Below, in pieces: positions 56,739-64,000 of a DNA stretch of 64,000 nt. Under the pieces are notes generated by a model. The model saw nothing but the letters and a program-made list of their open reading frames with translations, ran no database searches and had not been told where the DNA came from. Source of the stretch: Adiantum capillus-veneris (lineage: Eukaryota; Streptophyta; Polypodiopsida; Polypodiales; Pteridaceae); contig CM043950.1 in the NCBI GenBank assembly GCA_014529385.2, positions 74,717,935 through 74,781,934 of the forward strand, written 5' to 3'. Position numbers and translations under genes: made by a program. Position 1 is the first letter of the stretch; every line of letters begins with the position of its first letter.

Positions 56739-57878
56739 GTGTTGGAAGAGAATCATGAAGGCGCATGTGGCGGCCATTTTGCCGTAAAAATCACTATGCA
56801 TAAGATCTTGCAAGAGGGGTATGTCTGGCCTAGTTTGCACAAGGATGTTCACCATTGGTGTAGGTCTTGCAATAGGTGTCAAGCATTTGGGAAAAGAGTG
56901 TTGAAGCCAGAGCTACGAAAAACCATTTTGGCATTTGATGTGTTTGAAAAGTGGGGGATTGATGCAATAGGCCCATTACCTATCACAAGCAGGGGCAAAA
57001 GCTATATTTTGACTGTAGTGGACTATCTCTCTAGATGGGCAGAGGCTATAGTGGTAAAACAGATCACTGCAAAGGGTGTGGCAAAATTCATGTACGAGGA
57101 AATATGTTGCAAGTTTGGGGTGCCACTAGAGCTACTTTCAGATAAGGGGCCAGGATTTAGAGCAAAACTGCTAGACTTTTTATGCGCGAAGATGAAGATT
57201 AGGCACCAGCATACCACTCCCTATTATCCGCAGTGTAATGGCTTAAATGAAAGATTCAATGGTGAGTTGGTACTAATTCTTTCGAAAGTGACAGAGGACC
57301 AAGGAAAGAATTGGGATTTGGAATTGCCTAGTGCATTATGGGCTTACCGTACTTCGGTGAAGACAGGTACAGGGTTTACTCCATTTTATTTGGTGTATGG
57401 AAAGGAAGCACTATTGCCTATGGAGGTAGAGTTGCCTGCAGTCAAGATGCTAGAGAAGTTACTTGGGCCGTCTATTGATGCATTCAAAGAGAGGCTCTTA
57501 CAGTTACAAGAGGTTCAACTGGATAGGATGTGTGCATTGGAACATTATGGGCAGATGCAAGATAGGGCTTTGGAAAAGATAAATGAAAAGGTCAAAAGTA
57601 AGGGTATCAAGAAACATGACTTGGTTTTGCGCTACAATAGTAAGCTGGACAACACCTTCCAAAAGAAGTTTCAAATCAAGTGGGAAGGCCCTTTCAAGGT
57701 AGTGGAGTGTTTTCTGAATGGTACATATCAGTTGGCTAACCTGGATGGTGTTCTAGAAAGGTCAAGGGTAAATGGATTGCATCTTAAATTATATCATGCT
57801 CGGTTAATGATGGTGGAGCAAGATGAGTTGTCTATGGATCAAGCAGTGGTGGTGAAGGATGAGGAGACTTGTAACTAG
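56739..57878 (+). CDS. Gypsy-2 integrase (open over 379 codons)
   Basis: An HHCC zinc-binding start HEGACGGHFAVKITMHKI...VHHWCRSCNRCQAFGK, and a core with WGIDAIGPLP (first Asp), LLSDKGPGF (second Asp) and TTPYYPQCNGLNERFNGELV (Glu), followed by LPSALWAYRTSVKTGTGFTPF. The C-terminus has KWEGPFKVVECFLNGTYQLANLDG, a GPY/F-type module. No chromodomain is visible. The 379-codon open stretch is the longest in Gypsy-2 and is in frame with the preceding RNase H across one stop, so it was part of the polyprotein. By itself it lacks a proper start. Confidence 0.88.
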   Translation: MLEENHEGACGGHFAVKITMHKILQEGYVWPSLHKDVHHWCRSCNRCQAFGKRVLKPELRKTILAFDVFEKWGIDAIGPLPITSRGKSYILTVVDYLSRWAEAIVVKQITAKGVAKFMYEEICCKFGVPLELLSDKGPGFRAKLLDFLCAKMKIRHQHTTPYYPQCNGLNERFNGELVLILSKVTEDQGKNWDLELPSALWAYRTSVKTGTGFTPFYLVYGKEALLPMEVELPAVKMLEKLLGPSIDAFKERLLQLQEVQLDRMCALEHYGQMQDRALEKINEKVKSKGIKKHDLVLRYNSKLDNTFQKKFQIKWEGPFKVVECFLNGTYQLANLDGVLERSRVNGLHLKLYHARLMMVEQDELSMDQAVVVKDEETCN

Positions 57879-57893
57879 GGGATGGGCAAATTA

Positions 57894-59018
57894 TGTCAGG
57901 AGTTTTTTGGAGCAAGGGATTCCGCATATGTACATACCCACGCATGGTGCATCGAATAAAGGATTGCCCATTTTCCATAGCCTGGTGGTTACGTGGGGCC
58001 CACATGTGTACAGGTAGGACACCATGTATATAGTGCATCGATTTTCATCGTTACCCGTACCAGTGTGTTTTTTCTATAATAATGAGGAATTTCTAGTTCG
58101 TAAAACTTCTCGAAGAAGCTATCCGCTGACCGACGACATGAGGTAAGCGGGTGCGTCAGATGGCATGTAGTGGCGTCAGGAGGCCGAACGGGGTCAATAC
58201 TTGCACGTGGATGAGTACGGACACAACGTGGGTGTTTTCTTGTGATAATTATGCAGAAAGGTCATCATGAGGAACATATTTTGGGGCCACTTCATGTGGT
58301 GGCGGGATGCATTATTGGAAAAAGATGAGTGCCAGGTGTACGGATGATGCAAAAATGTGACAACTATGACCTGCAAGGTCAGTTTTTGGCCTGTTCGGCG
58401 TCCGTTTGAGGTCAACTAAAAGGCCAAGGGTGCCCAAGTAATTAAGCTAAGTGTGAGAACTGAAGAAACTGAGAGAAGACCAAAAAAAATGTGGAGAGAA
58501 GAGGAGGAATAGCCGCTGGTGTGTTTTTGGGGTTTTTGGAGCCTGTTTTGGCTGTAAACTGCTCATCCGAAGTCGAATTTGAGCACTTTGACATTGTAGA
58601 CTGGGGTTTTGGGCTGTTTCGGACGCGATGGCACTTTCACTCTTTTTTTTTTTTTTTGGATGTGTAAGTTTCTCCTATGAGCGAAGCTTCTGCTCCAATT
58701 TGTGATTGTATCTGGCAAGTTTTACCTATATTGTGTGAGCTATTTTCCCCATTTGTGTTGTCCCAAGATCTATTGTATCTAAACATCAGAAATTCTCCTC
58801 TTTTGAGTTGAGTTTTTTGGGTGTGTGTGTGTGTCTCTCTCTTTGTGTGGAGTGGGCAAATGGGTAGTCTCTCTCCTCTCACTCCATCAGTGTGTTCCCT
58901 GTCTCGGCCAGGTGGGTTGTGTAAGCCCAGTGGTGCCCCATAGTGTTTGTGTGTATCATCCCAAGAGTGTGTGTCGGGTCATTATAGAGGCGCTCTGTGT
59001 GTTTCCATCCTGCTCACA
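57894..59018 (+). repeat. 3' LTR of Gypsy-2
   Basis: 1,125 bp matching 50051-51205 with numerous substitutions and a shorter stretch around 58640. A purine-rich AGGGGATGGGCAAA lies just before it. Confidence 0.9.
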
Positions 59019-59022
59019 ACGT

Positions 59023-59470
59023 CGATAGACCGCTTTTGGCGTGTACAAAGTAGCGTTTATATGCATGGTCATATGTACAAAAGGATGTAAATACATGAAT
59101 TTGGGAGATTTTCAAAGTGGTTTTGATTTTCAAACGTGTTCTTGGTGGCTTATCTTGGCTCTAGGTAATGTGTTTGGGATTTTTATAATGAAAATAATGC
59201 AAGTGACAAGCGTGGGAACTCTCATCCCGCTCGAGAAGTTTGGAACATGCAGTAACTGTCTATTTACGGTGCTTGATCTGCGGTGATGCGTGCACCACCC
59301 TAAAAGTGGCCAAGAATAGAATATGGAGATGTTGCAAAGTGCTTTAGGTATCGAGGATCAAACGTGAAAAAATTGGTGAATTTTGGAGTCCATTTGGGGT
59401 TTTTTCCGCGAAAAGTGCCCGCCAAGGGTCAAAACTGGCAAGAACTGGGCCAAAAAAGGTGTGAAAAGGC
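59023..59470. other. Short interval without recognisable gene
   Basis: It follows the Gypsy-2 right target duplication. The frame 59041-59286 has no known domain. It may hold the end of the old gag fragment or the leader of Gypsy-3; no LTR is seen. Confidence 0.4.
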
Positions 59471-59476
59471 TTCAAA

Positions 59477-60232
59477 TTGCCACATCACCTTGTGAATGAC
59501 GAAGCAAAGCTTCATGTATTTCCTCTTATGCTCAAAGGAGAATCTCGTGAGTGGTTTGAAGGTTTAGAGGAAGACAAAAAGCAAGCATGGGAGCAAGTGA
59601 AGCTGGCAATTTTTGGCAGGTTTGGAAAGAAACTAACTGCAATAGAAGCAACAACAAAATTGAGAGGTTTGCAACAATATGTTCATGCTAACTTTGAAGA
59701 GTTTTTGCAACACTTTAAAGGACTTTGGATTCAATTAGAGGCGGCATCCCAAGTACCTCCATGGGATTTATTTAAAGTGCGTCAGTTTATGGATTGTCTC
59801 CATCCAAGTGTAAGGGAAAAGGTCGATCAAGATGAGACTGCTACATTTGAAAGAGCTGTGGAAATTGCCAAGGCCAAGAGCAATAAGATCAAGAGAAGGT
59901 GGGAGCAAGGCATGACACACGTTGAGCCAGTTGTGGTGCAACCAATGGTCCCTGTGGCGGATGATAGAGTGGAGCGCGTGGTTCAAGGTCCAGATCCCAT
60001 TACGGCTCGGGTTTTGCATGATCTTTCCGGTCAGTTGCAAGAATTCAGAATTAACATAATAACCACGAACCAAAGCGAAGAGTGGCCAGCTGGGAGTGGT
60101 AGGGAACGAAGGCTACAAGGTAGATGCTACAATTGTGATGAAGAGGGTCAATACGCCCCTGATTGTCCTGAACCACCAAGAGAGAGAGGAGGGATATACC
60201 CCATATATGGACGTGGTCGAGGGAGAATATAA
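59477..60232 (+). pseudogene. Gypsy-3 gag with altered zinc knuckle
   Basis: 251 codons open: LVNDEAKLHVFPLMLKGESREWFEGL, WEQVKLAIFGRFGKKL, FEEFLQHFKGLWIQLEAASQ and VRQFMDCLHPSVREKV form a retrotransposon gag domain. The C-terminal knuckle reads CYNCDEEGQYAPDC, with Gln where the zinc-binding His is expected. The apparent N-terminal part is short; the natural start probably lay upstream. Confidence 0.85.
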
Positions 60233-61175
60233 TAAAATTATCAAGAGCCGTCTAGAAGCACCACCGTCGCAACAACAACCACAACCGTTGCCTGTAAATG
60301 GAGAAGGTAGAGCTATTAACATCATTACCCTTGAGCATCAATATGTGGATGTTTTGGCCAATAAGAGATCTAGGCATGATAGGGAGAAAGAGACAGAAGA
60401 AGAGAGGGAAACAAGAGCAAGGAAAGGAAAGGCTAAGGTAGAAGACAAACTAAAAAGTAGCAAGAGGCGGCGACGAAGGAAAATTGGTCCAAAGGACTAC
60501 CTCCTTTACCAAGGTGTTGAAGACTATGATATTGTCGAAGACATACAAAATCAAAAGGCAAATATATATTTTGGTCAGTTGGTGGATTTGGATGCAAAAT
60601 TGAGGAGGCAGTGGACCAAGTGTGTGAGTACGCGGTTTCCTTCCAAGAACGAAAAGCATCAAAGCATGGTGTCATCGTTGAGGGTTGGTCACCCCAAGTG
60701 GATATGGTGCCAATAGTTGAAGCTATGCTGGGAAAGAAGACAGAAGTGCAAGCATATGTGGATGTGCCCAGGTGTGTGTCATGACCAAGGCTATCATGAA
60801 GGAAGCATGTGTTAAGATGTCAGTGAATGCTTCAATCCGTATGAGGATGGCCAACCACAAAATGCAAGGTGTTTTGGAATAGCTGAAGATGTGAAGATAA
60901 AAGTCTTGGGGATTGAGTGCTTGGTTGATTGAGAATGCTTATCCAATCATGTTAGGGAGCCATGGCTTATAACCCTTGGTGCTAAGCAGGATCGGGGCAC
61001 GCGCTTGATCACCATCCCCAACAAAGAGAAAGGAAGAACCATTGTCTACAACATGAAGACACACGAGAGCCGTACACAGCCCCTAGTGAAGATGCAAGAT
61101 ATGGATTCGACAGAAACCATGTCATACGATAGTGATGCTTAGTCTAAATCATCAGAAGAAAGTGTAGAGGAATGC
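60233..61175 (+). pseudogene. Gypsy-3 linker and protease remnant
   Basis: The frame 60096-60716 (shifted relative to gag) gives a basic, Glu/Arg-rich linker with SKRRRRRKIGPKDYLLYQGV. It is followed by a decayed protease around 60745-60990: AYVDV near 60757, then VCVMTKAIMKEACVKM in another frame. The protease core triplet itself appears lost in a small deletion near 60766. Frameshifts and stops are frequent. Confidence 0.65.
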
Positions 61176-62704
61176 TTGATGCAATTATGTCATGATCTTT
61201 TTGGGATAAGTGTTGAAAAGGAAGCATTGGTGCATGATGTGAAGGTCAAGGAGGAGAAGCATAGTCCAAAAGCAGTTGTAGAGCCTGCCAAAGTGAACGC
61301 AAGGAGCATTCTAGGAGAGGACTTGACAGAGAAAGAAAAAAGGGAGTATGAAGACATGTTCAAGGAATTTCCAAATCTATTCGCCATTGAATATACAGAG
61401 TTGCAAGGAGCTAAAGGAGACAAGCATAGAATCAATCTAAAAGAAGGTGCCAAGCCAAAGGTTCAGAAGCTTAGGAGGTTGGGGGTCATTCATGAGAAGG
61501 CACTTCATGAAGAGGTGACGAAGCTTTTGGAAGCAGATTTCATCTGTAGAGTGGAGGAGTCTGAATGGGTCTCTCCAGTTGTTATAGTGCCCAAGAAGAA
61601 TGGAAGAATTAGGATATGTGTTGATTTCAAACCTTTGAATGCTGCCACAAAAAGGAATCATTATCCGCTACCCTTCCTAGATGAAATCCTCAATCAGGTT
61701 GCAGGTCATGAACATTACTCAATCATGGATGGATTTTTTGGATACTTTCAGATCTTGATAGTGATTGAAGATCGATTGAAGACGACCTTCATTACTCCTT
61801 GGGGTTGTTTTGCCTACAAAAGAATGCCTTTTGGGCTGGTTAATGCATATGCTACCTTCCAACGATGGATGAATAGAGTGTTTGGCCCCTACTTGGGTAA
61901 GTTCATTCATGTTTTCATGGATGACATTGGGTGTTATAGCTCAAGGGTCACACATTTGGAGAAGCTGAGGTTGAGTTTTGAAAGGCTTCAACAAGAGGGT
62001 GGGCAACTCAACCCAAAGAAGTGTAAGTTTGCTCATGCCAGAGTCCATTTGCTAGGACATGTGGTTTCCCAAAATGGAATAGAAGCTGATCCAGATAAGG
62101 CTTTATTGCTTATGGATCCACCGAGCAACACAAAGGATTTGGCATCATTTGTGAATAAGCTCAGGTACTTGTCACGTTTCTTTTGGATGCTATGTCAGTA
62201 TGTGTATCCTCTCCAGAAATTGATTCAAAGAGTTCAAGGGTTTGAGTGGAATGAAGACATGCAACAGGATTTTGATGGTATCAAGGAGGTATTGTGTGAT
62301 TTACCAATAGTGAGTCCTCCCGACTTGCAATCAATTTTCTATGTATCTATCAGTGTGGGGTCAGTAGCTTTTGGGTCGGTTCTCTTACAAAAGCAAGGAA
62401 AGAACTTCAAGCCATTCTATTTTGAGAGCAATATGAAGAATGTAAGCGAGTTCTCCTACACGGAAATGGAACAGTGGGCATTCGCCTTGGTTCTTACTTG
62501 TCGCAGGTTCAAAACCTATCTATTGCCCAAAAGTTCTATGTGCTCACCACATCAAATATTTTTCCGGATGTAGTACAACATTTGAAGCCTAGCAAGCGCA
62601 TCTTAAAGTGGACTTTGGAGCTTCAAGAGTATGAGTTTGAGTTTAAAGTGGATCATTCGTTTAAAGCTCACTTGGCAGACATAGCGGTACATAAGGGGGG
62701 GTAG
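61176..62704 (+). pseudogene. Gypsy-3 reverse transcriptase and RNase H
   Basis: Open from 61176 to 62573 (465 codons): LLEADFICRVEESEWVSPVV, VPKKNGRIRICVDFKPLNAA, HYPLPFLDEIL, PWGCFAYKRMPFGLVNAYAT and FIHVFMDDIGCYSSRVTHLE, with the RT catalytic FMDD intact. Then come QLNPKKCKFAHARVHLLGHV and the connection domain. RNase H has PFYFESNMKNVSEFSYTEMEQ. A frameshift near 62530 moves to 62474-62704, ending DHSFKAHLADIAVHKGG. It is the best-kept RT of the Gypsy elements here. Confidence 0.88.
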
Positions 62705-63204
62705 CTTCCATCTTACCCAAGGGTTGACAAGGATGATCATGAAGAGGAAGTATATATTACAAATGCGTATACAATGGTGTTTGATGGTGCATACAAGAAA
62801 GTTCTTCAAAAGGCAAGTTGTGGGGTAGTCATTAAGAACCCAAAAGGCAATGTAATCTTTTCTAAAGCTTACGATCTTGATGAAGCTGAAAGTAACAATG
62901 AGGCCGAGTATCTCACGCTTTTCCTTGGGTTGAAGTAGTGTGTTGATTTTGGATTGAAGAGGGTCATTGCAAAGGGGGATGCGTTTCTAGTCATGAATCA
63001 GTTGCTTGGTTTGTGGAATGTTAAGAAAGACAATTTGAAGAAGTGGTTCTATGGAATCAAGAAGCAATCGCATGAGTTTGAGAAGATACAATTTAAGCAT
63101 GCTCCTCGTGAGCAGAATAAAGAAGCTGATGAGTTGGCTAGGGAAAAGTTGGATGCATTGGTAGCTCCTTTAAAGGTCAAGGAAGCCTTGTATGCTGCGT
63201 TTCA
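62705..63204 (+). pseudogene. Gypsy-3 second (archaeal-type) RNase H, cut at its end
   Basis: It reads NAYTMVFDGAYKKVLQKASC, ESNNEAEYLTLFLGLK, a stop (62937-62939), then RVIAKGDAFLVMNQLLGLWN and FKHAPREQNKEADELAREKL (62954-63150). The catalytic FDG, NNEAEY and GDA regions are visible. Homology ends near 63204. Confidence 0.82.
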
Positions 63205-63540
63205 TTTATACACCCGTATAACAAAAATTATATGTATAAAACGCCAATATACGCTGTCTTTCTGAATAATTACCGAATAACCGTATAAAACCGTTTTCGA
63301 TCAAGATATTTTTCAATCGAAAACTATTTCGATCGAAAAATATCTCGATCGAAAAACTGTATATATATACAATCGTCATCGTATTTGATCGAAAAGCATT
63401 GTGGAAGTTTTTGGAGTTTGGAGAGCTTGGAGCTTCTGAGAGTTTGGTAGATAGCGACAGCGTCTTCGGTTTACAGCGGTTTTCAGGTATATTTTTTAAA
63501 TTTTCAGTAAATACTAACTTTTTTTTGTGTTGTGCCAGAC
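63205..63540. other. AT-rich start of an unidentified repeat
   Basis: It contains several TCGATCGAAAAATAT-like words in both orientations (63297-63360, 63388) and a TATATATATAC TATA-like run (63360-63371). It looks like a promoter-bearing repeat, perhaps an LTR, but no ends are proven within the window. Confidence 0.35.
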
Positions 63541-63543
63541 TTG

Positions 63544-63816
63544 TGTGGTGCAGTAGTTTCAGCTCTCACCACAAAGTTGGCTTGCAGGTCGTAGGCCACT
63601 TCGTGGTGTGTAGCCATATGGCTCACTCCAGAGGTGTGTAGAATATAGTTTCCTTTCCCGTGGTGTGTAGTTATATAACTCACTCTAGGGAAGGCTTAAG
63701 GTAAATTTAGATTCTCACTCGTATGGTGTAGTAGTATATCTCTCACCATAGAGATGAGTTAGGATAAGAGGTCGACTCGTAGAGTGTAGTAGGCATGATG
63801 CTACACCTCTCACTTC
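63544..63816 (+). repeat. Five repeats spaced about 58 bp near the right edge
   Basis: Each begins with a (G)TGGTG(T/C)(A/G)(G/T)TAG-like word, followed by a short often self-complementary AT core (for example CCATATGG, TTATATAA) and CTCAC. Starts are at about 63544, 63603, 63660, 63722 and 63780. The intervening sequences are less similar. The function is unknown; the sequence runs on beyond the window. Confidence 0.65.
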
Positions 63817-64000
63817 AAAGTGGCCTATAAAATTTACAATCTTAAAGTAAATCATTATTGATTATTCTACATAGAAGCACGAAGATTAACGTTCGTCATT
63901 TTAAGAGTGTAGAGATGCATACTTTATGCCCTCTACATCTTAATGCGACTTTCGTAATTTTTGTGCTTCTATTTCTGTAGTAATTGTTCATTAGCAGATG

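Larger units (their letters stand above)
50051..59018 (+). mobile_element. Gypsy-2, full-length but decayed Ty3/Gypsy element with two RNase H domains
   Basis: A 9.0-kb element with LTRs of about 1.15 kb (50051-51205, 57894-59018) starting TGTCAGGAG and ending GCTCACA. It is flanked by ACGT on both sides (50047-50050, 59019-59022), a 4-bp duplication. The gag, zinc knuckle, protease, RT, RNase H, a second archaeal-type RNase H and integrase lie in order. The second RNase H is the hallmark of the Tat lineage of plant Gypsy. Frameshifts, stops, an Asn in the RT active site and an inserted MITE-like element show it is dead. The LTRs are visibly more diverged than those of the Copia elements. Confidence 0.92.
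59471..63204 (+). mobile_element. Gypsy-3, truncated Ty3/Gypsy element related to Gypsy-2
   Basis: Gag, knuckle, protease remnant, RT, RNase H and second RNase H are present in the same order as Gypsy-2, but there is no integrase and no LTR on either side. The second RNase H sequence stops being recognisable at about 63204, where an unrelated AT-rich sequence starts. It is probably a deletion derivative or was cut by the sequence that follows. Confidence 0.85.

Overview
This window is nuclear DNA from a land plant with a large, repeat-filled genome. The evidence is plant-type Copia and Ty3/Gypsy retrotransposons, a degenerate PPR array, a Helitron-type helicase, several LINE remnants and many long CT/GA microsatellites. 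The lineage cannot be fixed from this stretch. The abundance of old, broken LINEs and giant LTR elements would suit a fern, lycophyte or gymnosperm, but that is inference. I find no intact host gene and no RNA gene. Almost everything recognisable is transposon, transposon remnant or pseudogene.

Layout. 1-2160: scrambled Helitron helicase remnant in three pieces. 4628-7187: small non-autonomous LTR element (TRIM/LARD type) filled with two satellite-like arrays. 8690-12990: L1-like LINE pseudogene (LINE-A). 14366-16800: RT half of a second LINE family (LINE-B), bracketed by CT tracts. 18940-19835: probable solo LTR. 19886-26900: PPR pseudogene split by Copia-2 (20331-25728, minus strand). 27517-31400: worn LTR element holding a LINE endonuclease fragment (LINE-C). 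31879-37376: almost intact Copia-1 (minus strand), followed by LINE endonuclease fragment LINE-D. 38222-59050: old gag-like remnant carrying two later Gypsy insertions. These are Gypsy-1 (38514-49878; gag-protease only, no RT, with a captured DEAD-box helicase fragment) and Gypsy-2 (50051-59018; gag to integrase, with two RNase H domains, broken). 59470-63204: Gypsy-3, related to Gypsy-2 and truncated before integrase. 63205-64000: start of an unidentified sequence with a repeat spaced about 58 bp.

The most unusual feature is in the untranslated leader of Gypsy-1 (40015-41858). It carries nine copies, plus one decayed copy, of a 24-bp near-perfect palindrome (arms AGACATCCTAC and GTAGGATGTCT). 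These sit in a degenerate array of about 125 bp period whose flanks have drifted far more than the palindromes. A 12-base part of the same word is present in both LTRs. The same element captured part of a host DBP2-like RNA helicase. Together these describe a non-autonomous retroelement with its own cis-signals and a transduplicated host fragment.

Terminal structures support the element calls. Copia-1 and Copia-2 both have the 5-bp target duplication AGGGA, Gypsy-1 has TAGTC, Gypsy-2 has a 4-bp ACGT, and the TRIM has CGTGT/CATGT. Premature stops in the Gypsy-1 gag-protease frame, and LTR-to-LTR differences in Copia-2, fit C-to-T (or G-to-A) decay, as expected for methylated, silenced plant transposons.
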